From Musa acuminata AAA Group (lineage: Eukaryota; Streptophyta; Magnoliopsida; Zingiberales; Musaceae), in assembly GCF_036884655.1 (NCBI RefSeq), contig NC_088345.1:21976501-22040500 (forward strand): a stretch of DNA of 64,000 nucleotides. The letters are read 5' to 3'. The notes below the pieces were generated by a model. That model was given only the letters and a program-made list of their open reading frames with translations, searched no databases and was not told the DNA's origin. The translations under genes were made by a program, and so were the position numbers. This document shows positions 32,705 to 44,511 of this stretch, one piece after another. Within the stretch, counting starts at the first letter, position 1, and each line of letters opens with the position of its first letter.

Positions 32705-33616
32705 TCAAGTAATTTCAAAATAAACCAAAGGCATTTTAATTACCTCAATGTCGTAAGCTAGTAAGGCGTAGTTTGCCGCCTCGCTTTTGTTGAATTTCTC
32801 GTCTTCAGATGAGCTCGATTCATCCCAATTTTTGTTCTTCTTCTTGCGTTTAAAGCAAGTAGTTCCATTCTTTTTGCTTTTTAATTTTCGTTTCATTTGT
32901 AGTTTAAGTTCACCATCACTTGAGCTTATGCTCGAGTGCTCTTCAAATGTTCTATGTCCCAAATCCTTCCTGTTCTTTGGAAGGTGGTTCTCAAGTTCTT
33001 CACGTGCATTGCACGTCATTTCATATGTGATCAATGAACCAATTAGTTCTTCAAGTGGAAAATGGTTCAAGTTTTTCGATTCTTGAATAGCAGTTACTTT
33101 TGAATCCCAAGTTTTAGAAAGTGAGCGCAAAACTTTGTTAACGAGTTCAAAATCCGAAAAGCTTTTACCAAGTGATTTTAAACCATTGACGACATCCGTA
33201 AAACGGGTGTACATGTCAACAACGGTTTCGCTTGGTTTCATATGAAAAAGCTCGAAATCAAGCAGTAAAATATTAACTTTCGAGTCTTTGACTCTACTAG
33301 TTCCCTCGTGCGTGATTTCAAGAGTGCGCCAAATATCGAAAGCCGTTTCACACGTAGAAATCCGATTGAACTCATTTTTGTCCAATGCGCAAAATAAGGC
33401 ATTCATAGCTTTTGCGTTTAAAGAAAAATTCTTCTTCTCCAAAACCGACCATTCGTTCATCGGTTTGGAGGGAAGTTGAAAACCGTTTTCAATGATATTC
33501 CATAAATCCAGATTTAGAGAAATTAAGAAAACTCTCATTCGAGTTTTCCAATAAGTGTAGTCCAATCCGTTAAAGAACGGTGGACGAAAGACCGAACAGC
33601 CCTCTTGAAAAGTCAT
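32705..33616 (-). CDS. gag: Gag of the non-autonomous element, lacking zinc knuckles
   Basis: An uninterrupted 303-aa frame from ATG at 33614-33616 (MTFQEGCSVFRPPFFNG), 37 bases after the primer-binding site in element sense. Residues 1 to about 215 are a UBN2-type Gag domain very like that of 37542-39107 (YWKTRMRVFLISLNLDLW, SLNAKAMNALFCALDKNEF, then FPLEELIGSLITYEMTC). The C-terminal part keeps a Lys-rich stretch and the acidic SSSSEDEKF...NYALLAYD region, but the CYxCxxxGHxxxxC knuckle that lies between them in the relative is reduced to GTTCFKRKKK, and the coiled coil and second knuckle are gone. It may still assemble with a full Gag; RNA binding would rest on the basic stretch. Intact frame in a recent insertion suggests use or very recent origin. 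Confidence 0.88.
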   Translation of the reverse strand: MTFQEGCSVFRPPFFNGLDYTYWKTRMRVFLISLNLDLWNIIENGFQLPSKPMNEWSVLEKKNFSLNAKAMNALFCALDKNEFNRISTCETAFDIWRTLEITHEGTSRVKDSKVNILLLDFELFHMKPSETVVDMYTRFTDVVNGLKSLGKSFSDFELVNKVLRSLSKTWDSKVTAIQESKNLNHFPLEELIGSLITYEMTCNAREELENHLPKNRKDLGHRTFEEHSSISSSDGELKLQMKRKLKSKKNGTTCFKRKKKNKNWDESSSSEDEKFNKSEAANYALLAYDIEVIKMPLVYFEIT

Positions 33617-33652
33617 TTCTCTCGGGTGTAAATCCGAAATGAGAAATACCCC

Positions 33653-33664
33653 GCTCTGATACCA
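33653..33664 (-). promoter_or_regulatory. Primer-binding site
   Basis: Minus strand TGGTATCAGAGC, two bases from the LTR end; perfect initiator-Met tRNA primer site. Confidence 0.9.
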
Positions 33665-33666
33665 AT

Positions 33667-36209
33667 TGTTAGGATCGAGAGCACTAAGAGGGGGGGGGGT
33701 GAATTAGTGCAGCGGAAATCTTACAGCAATTTAAAAGCTAAAGCTGCGTTCGTCCGATAAAAAATGATTTCGATATAAAAGCAGAATCACAGTGCAGTTT
33801 GCGTCTAAGCGCAGTTTTGCGTCTAAGCGCAGTTTGCGTCTAAACACAGTTTGCGTCTAAGCGCAGTTTGCGTCTAAACACAGTTTGCGTCTAAGCGCAG
33901 TTTGCGTCTAAGCGCAGTTTGCGTCTAAACTCAGTTTTACGTCCAAACGCAGTTTTACGTCAAAACGCAGTTTTACGTCTAAACGCAGTTTTACGTCTAA
34001 ACGCAGTTTTACGTCTAAACGCAGTTTTACGTCTAAACGCAGTTTTGCGTCTAAACGCAGTTTTACGTCTAAACGCAGTTTTACGTCTAAACACAATTTT
34101 ACGTCTAAACGCAGTTTTGCGTCTAAACGCAGTTTTACGTCTAAACGTAATTTTACGTCTAAATGTAGTTTTGCGTCTAAAAGCAGTTTTGAACCTTGAA
34201 AAGCGTTTTACGTAGAAAGCAATTTGCAGTTATAAATGGAATCCGAATGTAAGCGTAAACTGCAGTGTGAAGATCGTACGAAAACACGATTTACGTTTGA
34301 ATGCAGATTCTGAAAGATCAGAGCTTAGAAACTCGTTCGTAAAGGTGCAGAGGGCAGTAGCAATGTAGGAGGTTTGCAGTAATGATAAAGTGCTCAAGGT
34401 AAAAGCAAACCAGAGATTTAGAGTGGTTCGGTCAGTCTTGACCTACTCCACTTTTGGCTTCCTCCTCCGACGAGGTCACCGACGTCAACTAGCTGCCTTC
34501 CTTCAATGGGCGAAGGCTAACTGCCCTTTTACAGTTCCTCTCCTTTTGACAGGCTTAGGAGACAACCTTTACAGATCCTTTCTCTCCTCTCTTTACAACT
34601 CAAGACTTAAAGAACAGAAGGAGGAGAACTTTAGGACTTTACACAAATTTGAGCTCTTAGAATCACTGAAAAGATCAAGAATTCGGTGTGGATCTGTATC
34701 CTTTCAGTGTTGAATGGGTGGGGTATTTATAGGCCCCAACCCAATTCAAATTTGGAGCTCAAAACGATCACATCCCGGAATTCCGGGATCAGGCGGTTGC
34801 ACCTCTTGACTGGAGAGGTGGCACCGCCTGGCAGAGCTCGAAGACTGAGCTCAGGCGATTGCACCTCTCTACCAGAGCTCGAAGACTGAGCTCCGTGGTT
34901 GCATCGCCTGGCAGAGCTCGAAGTCTGAGCTCGGTGGTTGCATCACCTGGCAGAGCTCGAAACTGAGCTCAGGCTGATGCACCTCTCTGCCAGAGGTGGT
35001 TGCACCTCTCTGCCAGAGCTCGAAGATCGAGCTCAGGCGATGCATCTCCTGTCCAAAGAGGTTGCACCTCTCTGCCAGAGCTCGAAGACCGAGCTCGGTG
35101 GTTGCACCTCTTGGCAGAGCTCGAAACTTGAGCTCTGGCGGTGCTACCTCTTGACAGAGGAGGTTGCACCGCCCAGTCTCGCTTGGAGACTGAGCCCTGG
35201 GCGGTTGCACCTCTTGGCTGGGGCAGTTGCACCGCCCAATCTCGCTGGGAGACATAGCCTGGGCGGTTGCACCTCTTGGCTAGGGCGGTTGCACCTCTTT
35301 GACTATTCCAGCTCACTTGGTTTGGCTCCAAACTTGGTCCAAACCAGTATGAACTTGGGCCTAATTGGCCCCTACTTGGGTTATAGGATTAACACCTAAT
35401 CCTAACCCTAATTAACGTGCTAACTATGAATTTAAAGACATTTTCTAAGCTATTACAAAGTCCGCAAGTCAAGACTTCTTCTAGCGAGCTTCCGGCAAAC
35501 TTCCGGCGGTCTTCCGATGAACTCTCGGAAACCATTCTGCGGACTCCCGGCAAGCTCCTAGACTTCACGATTTGATCTTAGCGAGTTCCAACGAGCTTCG
35601 TCGGCAAGCTCCGATCTTTCTCGGCGAGCTCCGTGAACTTCCAACGAACCTTCCGGCGAGCTTCCGAAAAACCCTTCGGCAAGCTCCCAACTCATTCTCG
35701 GCTAGTTCCGATAGCATTCCCGACGAACCTTCGGACTTCCGTCGAACTCTCGAACTCGCAACAAATCCTTCGCGCTTGACTCCGACACTTTGTTTCACTT
35801 TATGTCTTCATTGTTATCATAGTTAATCCTGCACAACAAAACAAAACTTCAATCGAGACAATTAATCCTAAGCAATTAACCAAGTTGTCTGACATGTCAT
35901 TGGTCCCTCGACGCTTCGTCCGATTCTTCGGCGCATCGTCCTCTCGTGCAGCCTATTGCCCAATCGGCCAGTTGACTCCGCAACTCCGATATCCTTGGCA
36001 CAATACCCGCTCTTCTTGGCCCGATGCCCGAGTCCACGGCCCGAAGCCTTCTGTCGATACGCCGACCGATCCACCGGCCCGACGTCCAATCTTCTGACAT
36101 GTTCCTTCGGCACAACATGATTTTCCTGCTTTAATTGTCTCATCCTGATCGAAGCATCCTGCGTCACTCAAAACGCAGATTAAATCATAAACATATATCA
36201 AGTAGTTTC
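33667..36209 (-). repeat. 5' LTR of the gag-only element, main part
   Basis: Same LTR as 27286-29874, with minisatellite 33794-34190, TATAAATA (minus) 34724-34731 and palindromes about 34790-35300. It is cut after 36209 by the complete Sirevirus-like element; the remaining 24 bases follow at 44517-44540 after the duplicated GTTTC. Confidence 0.93.
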
Positions 36210-37489
36210 TGTTGAATCTCAGATTTTGATGATATAATCAATTGGTGGGTTAATTGATCTAATCCATATTATTGAGTTAAGTGTACAGGATTAACTACGA
36301 TAACCAGAAAACATAAAGCAAGGATACCGGAGTCGAGCTCGATGGACGTTTAAGAGACCGAAGAATCATCGGAGATGCTGCCGGAACCATCCGAGAAGAA
36401 ATCGGGAACGTGTCGGAAGTTTACCGAAGAAATCGTCGGAGGCTCGCGGAGATCACCGAGAAGGCTCGGCTACTCGTTAAAAGTCATCACAAAGATTGGG
36501 AGCTTGCAGGGAGTCCGTCGGAAGAAGTTCGTCGGAAAGCTCGCCGGAACAAGACTCGACGTTCGCGGTTGAAAATTTGCTTAGGATGTGTTTTGGTTAT
36601 GTAGTCCACTTGTAATTAGGATTAGGATTAAGAGATAATCCTATATCCTGGTTAGGGGCCAACTGGGCCCAAAGTCAGAGTTGGTTTAGGCTAAAAATTA
36701 AGCTAAACCAGCGAACTAGAGAGCCAAGATTGAAGCCCAACTAGTGGCTGAAAACACTGTAGTTGGGCTGAAATCACTGTAGGCGGTGGCACCGCCTAGT
36801 TGGGCGGTGGAACCGCCCAGCACCCGAGTGCTGGGCGGTGACACCTCCTTGGCTGGGCGGTTGCACCGCCCAGTACCCGAGTGCTGGGCGGTGGCACCGC
36901 TTGGCTGGGCGGTGGAACCTCCAGCACCGGGAACCCTAAAAGAATTCAAATTTTGAAACCCAAAATTTGAATCCTCTTGAGGCCTATAAATACCCCTCAA
37001 ATCTCAACTGAGGTTACAACTTTTGAGAAGCATTTTGATTGAGAGAAAAGTCTTAGAAAGTCTTAGAAGTCTTGTTTTCAATTTGCTAGAGAGTTCTCCT
37101 CCTTCTTTCTTATTGAAAATTTGTAAGAGGTTGAGCTGCTTGTAAAAGGTTGTAAGAGGGGTGTTTACCCTTCCATTTCAAGAGACTTGCTAGTGGAAGG
37201 TGGGAGCCTCATCGAAGAGGGGCCTCGCAAGTGGAGTAGGTCATTTGACCGAACCACTCTAAAAATCGGCGTAATCTCTGGTTTGCTTTTTATTGTTGTC
37301 ATTTACATTACTGCAAATCTTCTTACTGCTTTAGTTTGTATTACTCTTGCTGCGCAACTTTAAGAATACGCCTTCAAGTTAAATTTCTCAAGTTTCGTTC
37401 TTAACGTACGAAAGATTTTGATTAAAATCGAAGTTTTAATCCGCTGCACTAATTCACCCCCCCCTCTTAGTGCCGCTCCGATCCTAACA
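36210..37489 (+). repeat. 5' LTR of the complete element
   Basis: TGTTGAATCTCAGATTTTG ... GCTCCGATCCTAACA, 1280 bp. Palindromes GGCGGTGGCACCGCC and relatives at 36781-36925 stand about 60 bases before TATAAATA at 36985-36992. Confidence 0.96.
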
Positions 37490-37491
37490 AG

Positions 37492-37503
37492 TGGTATCAG
37501 AGC
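37492..37503 (+). promoter_or_regulatory. Primer-binding site
   Basis: TGGTATCAGAGC, two bases after the LTR end, matches the initiator-Met tRNA primer site. Confidence 0.93.
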
Positions 37504-37541
37504 AAGGTTATCTCTCATATTTGGTTTAATACCCAAGAGAG

Positions 37542-39107
37542 ATGGCTTACTCCGGCATGCAAGAGGGCCATTCTATTGCACGACCACCTTTGTTTAATGG
37601 GTCGGATTACACATATTGGAAGACTCGCATGAGAATCTTCCTCATTTCTATGGACTTTGAGCTTTGGTCTATTGTCGAGAATGGATTTCAAAAATCTTCT
37701 CTTCCGATGAGCGAATGGAATGAATCGGAGAAGAAGGTTTTTGCTTTAAATGCAAAGGCTATGAATGCCTTGTTTTGTGCACTAGACAAAAACGAATTTA
37801 ATCGTGTTTCAATGTGTGATTCGGCTTTTGATATTTGGAGAACTCTTGAGGTCACTCATGAAGGCACTAGCCGAGTGAAAGAGTCCAAAATCAACATCCT
37901 TGTGCACTCTTACGAACTTTTCCGAATGAAACCAAGTGAGTCCATCGGAGACATGTACACCCGGTTTACGGATGTCATCAATGGACTCAAAGCTCTTGGT
38001 AAAGATTTTACTAACTTTGAACTAGTAACTAAAATCTTAAGATCCCTCCCTAAAAGTTGGGATCCAAAAGTTACGGCCATTCAAGAGGCCAAAGACCTTA
38101 AAGCATTCCCTCTTGAAGAACTCATTGGGTCTCTAATGACCTACGAAATGACATGTCAAGCTCATGACGAGCTCGAGAACCCCCTTCCAAAGAACAGGAA
38201 GGATATGGCACTCAAATCACAAGAAGACCACTTGAAAGGAACATCAAGTGATGAGGACAGTGACAATGACATTGCACTTTTGACTCAAAAGTTTAAAAAA
38301 TATTTAAGAAAGAACAGATTTAAAAATAATACAAAAAATAAATTTGAACAAAAGAAAGACCAAGTGATTTGCTATGAATGCAAAAAACCGGGACACTACA
38401 AGAACGATTGTCCTCAAGCCAAAAAGAGGACATCAAAGAAGAAGGCGTTCAAGGCAACGTGGGATGATTCAAGTGCATCCGAAGAAGAGGAGTCCAACAC
38501 CGAGCAAGTTGCTCATTACGCGCTAATGGCGTTAGGAGAAGAGGTATGTGATTTATTTAATGAAGATTTATCTTTTGAAGAACTGTCTATCGCTTTTCAT
38601 GAATTATTTGATGAATGTAGAACTGTTAGCAAGAAGTTAAGTATCTTAAAGAAAGAGCATGCTTTGCTACAAGATAAGTTTGATAGTCTTCAAACTCCTC
38701 CATGCTCTAAGTGTGAGCACTTAGAAGCAATAAAAAATGAAAATATGCTTCTTAAGGAAACCTTAAATAAGTTTAAGGTTGGTAGCAAAGGATTAGATAT
38801 GATCCTTGCAAACAAGGGTCACATCGCAAATAGAAATGGAATTGGATTTGTAAAAGGATTACATCAAAATCCCACCACTTTCGTAAAAGGACCTACATTA
38901 CATGTTTCCTCTTATGTGAAATGCAACTTTTGTTGCAAATCCGGACATATTGCCTACAAATGCCCATTTAGGAAAATTAGTTCACAAAAATTAATATGGG
39001 TTCCTAAAGGAACTATAAAGAATTCAATCATAAATAACAAAGTTAGTGGGTCAATTTTTGATGCACCCAAAATCAAATGGGTACCTAAAAATCATCCTCT
39101 TTTGTAG
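37542..39107 (+). CDS. gag: Sirevirus-like Gag
   Basis: A 521-aa protein that forms the virus-like particle and packages the element RNA. The ATG at 37542 is the first after the primer site; sister copies share the reading from here. Residues about 20-215 are the UBN2-type Gag domain (YWKTRMRIFLISMDFELW, FALNAKAMNALFCALDKNEF). An acidic stretch (SSDEDSDNDIALL) and a basic one precede zinc knuckle 1, CYECKKPGHYKNDC (277-290). Then come an acidic SSASEEEES region, a predicted coiled coil with Glu/Lys/Leu heptads (about 365-430), the conserved LANKGHIANRNGIGFV segment, and knuckle 2, CNFCCKSGHIAYKC (461-474). Large size with a coiled coil and second knuckle is typical of Sireviruses. It ends at TAG 39105-39107, in phase with pol. 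Confidence 0.95.
   Translation: MAYSGMQEGHSIARPPLFNGSDYTYWKTRMRIFLISMDFELWSIVENGFQKSSLPMSEWNESEKKVFALNAKAMNALFCALDKNEFNRVSMCDSAFDIWRTLEVTHEGTSRVKESKINILVHSYELFRMKPSESIGDMYTRFTDVINGLKALGKDFTNFELVTKILRSLPKSWDPKVTAIQEAKDLKAFPLEELIGSLMTYEMTCQAHDELENPLPKNRKDMALKSQEDHLKGTSSDEDSDNDIALLTQKFKKYLRKNRFKNNTKNKFEQKKDQVICYECKKPGHYKNDCPQAKKRTSKKKAFKATWDDSSASEEEESNTEQVAHYALMALGEEVCDLFNEDLSFEELSIAFHELFDECRTVSKKLSILKKEHALLQDKFDSLQTPPCSKCEHLEAIKNENMLLKETLNKFKVGSKGLDMILANKGHIANRNGIGFVKGLHQNPTTFVKGPTLHVSSYVKCNFCCKSGHIAYKCPFRKISSQKLIWVPKGTIKNSIINNKVSGSIFDAPKIKWVPKNHPLL
39105..39107 (+). promoter_or_regulatory. In-frame UAG between gag and pol, possible readthrough site
   Basis: The TAG is followed without frame change by codons for [16 protein letters not shown], that is, by the protease. 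The same TAG stands at the same place at 57870-57872 and about 7628-7630 in two more diverged copies. The following bases ACAAAC do not match the CARYYA readthrough context. Confidence 0.55.
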
Positions 39108-42100
39108 ACAAACCCACAAGCTAGGAGCAAGAGATGGTATCTCGATAGTGGATGCTCAAGACATATGACTGGAGATCCATCTCATTTCTCTATGCTCACT
39201 AGCAAAGAAGAAGGGTACGTTACCTTCGGAGACAACAACAAGGGCAAAATCATTGGCAAGGGAACTATTGGTAACAAATTTAATTTTTCCATTGATGATG
39301 TCTTACTAGTTGATGGATTGAAACATAATCTCTTGAGTATTAGTCAACTATGCGATAAAGGTTACATCGTTAGATTTGAATCAAATATGTGCATTATTGA
39401 AAAACCAAATCATAACATGACTATGATTGCTTTAAAACAAAATAATGTCTATACCATCAATCTTGATGAACTAAGTAATGAAATGTGCTTCTCCGCCGTA
39501 AATGATGATGCTTGGCTTTGGCATAGGAGATTAGGCCATGCAAGCATGAAAACAATATCTAAGATCTCATCTCAAGAATTAGTACGAGGAATTCCAAATA
39601 TAAAGTTTATTAAGGACAAAGTATGCGATGCATGTCAACTAGGCAAACAAATAAAAACAAGCTTCAAACCAAAAAATCAAATTAGCACTACTAGACCATT
39701 ACAATTGATCCATTTGGACTTATTTGGACCAATTGATACAACAAGTCTAGGTGGAAGCAAATATGCCTTTGTGATTGTGGATGATTACTCTAGATACACT
39801 TGGACCTATTTCTTAGTTCACAAAAGTGATTGCTTCAAGTGTTTCTCTAAATTTTGTAAACTCACTCAAAATGAAAAAGGCTTCATGATTTCATCAATTC
39901 GGAGTGATCACGGTGGTGAATTCCAAAACCGTGACTTTCAAAATTTTTGCGAAAGTAATGGGTACAATCACAACTTCTCAACTCCAAGAAATCCTCAACA
40001 AAATGGAGTAGTTGAAAGGAAAAATAGAAACCTACAAGAAATGGCAAGAACTATGTTGAATGAACATAGTTTACCTAAGTACTTTTGGGCCGAAGCCGTA
40101 AATACGGCTTGCTACATCATGAATAGAGTCCTAATAAGACCATCCTTATCCAAAACTCCCTATGAATTATGGAATAACAAAAAACCAAACATCTCCTATT
40201 TTAAAGTTTTTGGTTGTAAATGCTTTATTTTAAATGAAAGGGATGCTTTAGGAAAATTTGATGCTAAATCCGATGAAGGCATCTTTCTTGGTTACTCTTC
40301 CGTTTCTAAAGCTTTTCGGGTTTTTAATAAAAGAACTTTAGTAATTGAAGAGTCTATTCATGTAGTTTTTAATGAAATTTCCGATTTAAAGAAAAATGAT
40401 TTTGATGATGATCTTGGTTTTGATAATTTGAATTTAAATGAACCCTCTCCTCAAAATAGCCTTTTGAATGCATCTTCTTCCGAAATTTCTTTACCAAAAG
40501 AATGGAAGTATGTAGATGCTCATCCAAAAGAGCAAATTATAGGAGATACATCAAAAGGGGTTCAAACTCGTTCTTCTTTCAAAAATTTCTGTGCTAACGC
40601 CGCTTTCCTTTCTCAAATTGAACCTAAATGCATTGATGAAGCCTTAAAAGATGATTTTTGGATCATTGCAATGCAAGAAGAATTGAACCAATTTGAGAGG
40701 AATGAGGTATGGAAGCTTGTTCCTAGACCAAGTGACCACTTAGTCATAGGTACTAAGTGGGTCTTTAGAAACAAGCAAGACGAAAATGGTATCGTGGTTA
40801 GAAACAAGGCTAGATTAGTGGCCAAAGGTTTCAACCAAGAAGAAGGTATCGATTACGATGAAACCTTCGCTCCCGTGGCTCGATTAGAAGCCATAAGGAT
40901 GCTCCTTGCCTATGCTAGTAGTAATAATTTTAAACTATTTCAAATGGATGTTAAAAGTGCTTTTTTGAATGGTTTTATTTCCGAAGAAGTATTTGTCGAA
41001 CAACCTCCCGGATTTGAAAATTCTCTTCTTCCTAATCATGTATTCAAATTGACTAAAGCTCTCTATGGCTTAAAACAAGCTCCTAGAGCTTGGTATGAAA
41101 GGCTTAGTTCCTTTCTTATTTTAAATAATTTTACCAAAGGCAAGGTTGATACTACATTGTTTATTAAACATTTTGAAAATAATTTTCTTATTGTGCAAAT
41201 TTATGTTGACGATATTGTGTTTGGCTCTTCGGATGAATCACTATGTGAATCATTTGCCAAATGTATGAGTCTTGAATTTGAAATGAGTTTAATGGGTGAA
41301 TTAACTTTCTTTTTGGGATTACAAATCAAACAACTTAGTGATGGTATATTTCTTAACCAATCGAAATATACATTAGAATTGTTAAAACGATTTAACATGG
41401 ATAATTCAAAAGCAATAAACACCCCTATGAGTACTACGACTAAGTTAGATATGGATGAAAATGGTGAAAGTTTCGATCAAAAAACATATAGGGGAATGAT
41501 AGGTAGTCTACTCTACCTCACTGCGACTAGACCGGATATTATGTTTAGTGTAGGACTTTGCGCTAGGTTTCAATCTAATCCTAAATTATCTCATCTTAAG
41601 AGTGTTAAAAGAATATTTAGGTATCTTAAAGGAACTCCAAATTTAGGATTGTGGTATCCAAAATCTGAAAATTTTGATCTAATAGCTTATGCAGATGCCG
41701 ATTTTGGCGGATGCAGGATAGATAGAAAAAGTACATCCGGAACATGCCAATTTTTAGGACATGCACTTGTTTCTTGGACTTCCAAGAAACAAAATTCAGT
41801 TGCACTATCTACGGCGGAAGCCGAATACATTGCTGCAAGTGCATGTTGTGCACAAGTAATTTGGATGAAAAATACATTAGAAGACTATGGAATTCACCTT
41901 GAAAATATTCCCATAAAATGCGATAATACTAGTGCCATATGCCTTACTAAAAATCCAATTCAGCACTCTAGAACTAAGCACATCGACGTTAGGCATCATT
42001 TCATACGCAATCATGTTTTTAACAATGATGTTATTCTAGAATTCATTGACACAAAGCATCAATTAGCAGATATATTTACAAAAGCTTTGAATGAAGACCA

Positions 42101-42146
42101 ATTTGAATTCATTAGAAGGGAATTAGGTATGTTAAATTGTCCCTAA
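39108..42146 (+). CDS. pol: Sirevirus-like Pol: protease, integrase, RT, RNase H
   Basis: The frame runs on from the UAG; from the first ATG (39165) it has 993 aa, but the protease active site DSG (39144-39152, in [11 protein letters not shown]) lies before that ATG, so translation from it would give no active protease. Residues below count from 39165. The integrase zinc-binding domain has WHRRLGH (H about 120) and CDACQLGK. The core has D185 (HLDLFGP), D248 (RSDHGGEF) and E284 (GVVERKNR), the normal D-D-35-E. RT spans about 490-735 with [11 protein letters not shown] and YVDD at 680-683. RNase H covers about 840-985 ([38 protein letters not shown]). Order PR-IN-RT-RH defines Ty1-copia. No catalytic residue I checked is altered. 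Confidence 0.95.
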   Translation, partial: TNPQARSKRWYLDSGCSRHMTGDPSHFSMLTSKEEGYVTFGDNNKGKIIGKGTIGNKFNFSIDDVLLVDGLKHNLLSISQLCDKGYIVRFESNMCIIEKPNHNMTMIALKQNNVYTINLDELSNEMCFSAVNDDAWLWHRRLGHASMKTISKISSQELVRGIPNIKFIKDKVCDACQLGKQIKTSFKPKNQISTTRPLQLIHLDLFGPIDTTSLGGSKYAFVIVDDYSRYTWTYFLVHKSDCFKCFSKFCKLTQNEKGFMISSIRSDHGGEFQNRDFQNFCESNGYNHNFSTPRNPQQNGVVERKNRNLQEMARTMLNEHSLPKYFWAEAVNTACYIMNRVLIRPSLSKTPYELWNNKKPNISYFKVFGCKCFILNERDALGKFDAKSDEGIFLGYSSVSKAFRVFNKRTLVIEESIHVVFNEISDLKKNDFDDDLGFDNLNLNEPSPQNSLLNASSSEISLPKEWKYVDAHPKEQIIGDTSKGVQTRSSFKNFCANAAFLSQIEPKCIDEALKDDFWIIAMQEELNQFERNEVWKLVPRPSDHLVIGTKWVFRNKQDENGIVVRNKARLVAKGFNQEEGIDYDETFAPVARLEAIRMLLAYASSNNFKLFQMDVKSAFLNGFISEEVFVEQPPGFENSLLPNHVFKLTKALYGLKQAPRAWYERLSSFLILNNFTKGKVDTTLFIKHFENNFLIVQIYVDDIVFGSSDESLCESFAKCMSLEFEMSLMGELTFFLGLQIKQLSDGIFLNQSKYTLELLKRFNMDNSKAINTPMSTTTKLDMDENGESFDQKTYRGMIGSLLYLTATRPDIMFSVGLCARFQSNPKLSHLKSVKRIFRYLKGTPNLGLWYPKSENFDLIAYADADFGGCRIDRKSTSGTCQFLGHALVSWTSKKQNSVALSTAEAEYIAASACCAQVIWMKNTLEDYGIHLENIPIKCDNTSAICLTKNPIQHSRTKHIDVRHHFIRNHVFNNDVILEFIDTKHQLADIFTKALNEDQFEFIRRELGMLNCP

Positions 42147-43231
42147 ACAATAAACTTGTTTGATTGGATTTTCCGTAAAGTTTTTCATCTTCTTTCCATC
42201 TCTCATTCTCCTTCAAATTCCATATGACATGTTGTGAAATCTCGAAATCGACTTTGATGACTTGATTATGAATTTCAAGTTAGCGATTTGATTTAAATAA
42301 GTTTTATCTAAATCATAATCTTGATCTTGCAAAATTGGAATCACAAATAATATCTCTTGGCATTCATGAGTTGATACTTACAAATATGAAAGTATTGGCA
42401 TTCATGACTTGAATTTGATTGAAACATTGTATGCTTAAATTCATCATTCTCCTATGTTTCAAAAATTCTTTAAATGCCTTATGTGATGATTAAAAAGTAA
42501 TGTTGAGATTTTCATGAATTTGACGATTTGAATAAGTTTGTATTCGAATTATGATCTTGACTTCGTGAAATTACTACTTGAATTTTTTTATCCCAATCTC
42601 TCTCTTATACATCTACAATTTCTATTATTCATAGAAAGAAGAGATTAGATAATATGAATGCATGCTGAATTTTCCTCTAAAATGAACTCTGCGTAAATAT
42701 TTTTGCATACTTAATTTTCAATGATAAAATCGTTGTATGACAAAATATGTGCTTCAAGTCTCATTTTCCTTTTTGTTGATGACAAAGGGGGAGAAAAGTG
42801 ATGACTTATATCATTCTTAATAGCATGACAAAATATGAATTGTAAAATCCTTGAGAAAAGTGATCGATCGATGATTATCTTATATGCCTTGCAAAATCCT
42901 TGAAAATATCGTAAGATTGATTGATCATATTGAATGCATGTCTAAAATGTATAATCATGCAATTCAAGTTGAAAATCTTTATCTCTTGTCATAGTAAAAT
43001 TTGTCTCTTATCTTTCGACTTGAAAAAGATTTTCATCAAAGTTTCGTACTTACTATTGTTTAATGAGGATAACGATAGAGTTCTACGATTAGAACTTATC
43101 GGGTTATGCTTGAATCCAATGGGATGGAATTCAAGTGTTTTTTTTTATCTTCTCATAATATGGCATATAGATAGGGGGAGTTATGTTTAACTCCGTCATC
43201 AATTGATTGTCATCATCAAAAAGGGGGAGAT
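42147..43231 (+). other. Tail between pol and 3' LTR with polypurine motifs
   Basis: Non-coding, AT-rich. It holds an upstream motif TTGATGACAAAGGGGGAGAA (about 42776-42795), a second one in ATAGGGGGAGTTATGTTTAA (about 43171-43190), and the terminal tract CATCATCAAAAAGGGGGAGA (43211-43230) next to the LTR. Multiple purine tracts upstream of the LTR are a reported Sirevirus trait. No env-like frame of useful length is present. Confidence 0.8.
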
Positions 43232-44511
43232 TGTTGAATCTCAGATTTTGATGATATAATCAATTGGTGGGTTAATTGATCTAATCCATATTATTGAGTT
43301 AAGTGTACAGGATTAACTACGATAACCAGAAAACATAAAGCAAGGATACCGGAGTCGAGCTCGATGGACGTTTAAGAGACCGAAGAATCATCGGAGATGC
43401 TGCCGGAACCATCCGAGAAGAAATCGGGAACGTGTCGGAAGTTCACCGAAGAAATCGTCGGAGGCTCGCGGAGATCACCGAGAAGGCTCGGCTACTCGTT
43501 AAAAGTCATCACAAAGATTGGGAGCTTGCAGGGAGTCCGTCGGAAGAAGTTCGTCGGAAAGCTCGCCGGAACAAGACTCGACGTTCGCGGTTGAAAATTT
43601 GCTTAGGATGTGTTTTGGTTATGTAGTCCACTTGTAATTAGGATTAGGATTAAGAGATAATCCTATATCCTGGTTAGGGGCCAACTGGGCCCAAAGTCAG
43701 AGTTGGTTTAGGCTAAAAATTAAGCTAAACCAGCGAACTAGAGAGCCAAGATTGAAGCCCAACTAGTGGCTGAAAACACTGTAGTTGGGCTGAAATCACT
43801 GTAGGCGGTGGCACCGCCTAGTTGGGCGGTGGAACCGCCCAGCACCCGAGTGCTGGGCGGTGACACCTCCTTGGCTGGGCGGTTGCACCGCCCAGTACCC
43901 GAGTGCTGGGCGGTGGCACCGCCTGGCTGGGCGGTGGAACCTCCAGCACCGGGAACCCTAAAAGAATTCAAATTTTGAAACCCAAAATTTGAATCCTCTT
44001 GAGGCCTATAAATACCCCTCAAATCTCAACTGAGGTTACAACTTTTGAGAAGCATTTTGATTGAGAGAAAAGTCTTAGAAAGTCTTAGAAGTCTTGTTTT
44101 CAATTTGCTAGAGAGTTCTCCTCCTTCTTTCTTATTGAAAATTTGTAAGAGGTTGAGCTGCTTGTAAAAGGTTGTAAGAGGGGTGTTTACCCTTCCATTT
44201 CAAGAGACTTGCTAGTGGAAGGTGGGAGCCTCATCGAAGAGGGGCCTCGCAAGTGGAGTAGGTCATTTGACCGAACCACTCTAAAAATCAGCGTAATCTC
44301 TGGTTTGCTTTTTATTGTTGTCATTTACATTACTGCAAATCTTCTTACTGCTTTAGTTTGTATTACTCTTGCTGCGCAACTTTAAGAATACGCCTTCAAG
44401 TTAAATTTCTCAAGTTTCGTTCTTAACGTACGAAAGATTTTGATTAAAATCGAAGTTTTAATCCGCTGCACTAATTCACCCCCCCCTCTTAGTGCCGCTC
44501 CGATCCTAACA
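43232..44511 (+). repeat. 3' LTR of the complete element
   Basis: 1280 bp, same ends as the 5' copy, TATAAATA at 44007-44014, palindromes at about 43803-43950. Confidence 0.96.

Larger units (their letters stand above)
36210..44511 (+). mobile_element. Complete young Sirevirus-like Ty1-copia element, 8302 bp
   Basis: Both LTRs are 1280 bp and differ at about three positions by eye (near 36424/43444, 36900/43922 and 37269/44289). Target duplication GTTTC at 36205-36209 and 44512-44516. Gag and pol are open apart from one in-frame TAG between them. It sits 29 bp from the end of another element's LTR. All standard parts are present: primer-binding site, gag with two zinc knuckles, protease, integrase, RT, RNase H, 1.1-kb tail with purine motifs. 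It is the only likely autonomous element in the window. Confidence 0.95.

Noticed and set aside
37492..37503. tRNA gene signal
   Set aside because: Only the short tRNA 3'-end match of a primer-binding site; no cloverleaf around it.
42921..43190. Env-like third ORF between pol and 3' LTR
   Set aside because: An 89-aa AT-rich frame with hydrophobic runs but no counterpart in the tails of sister elements.
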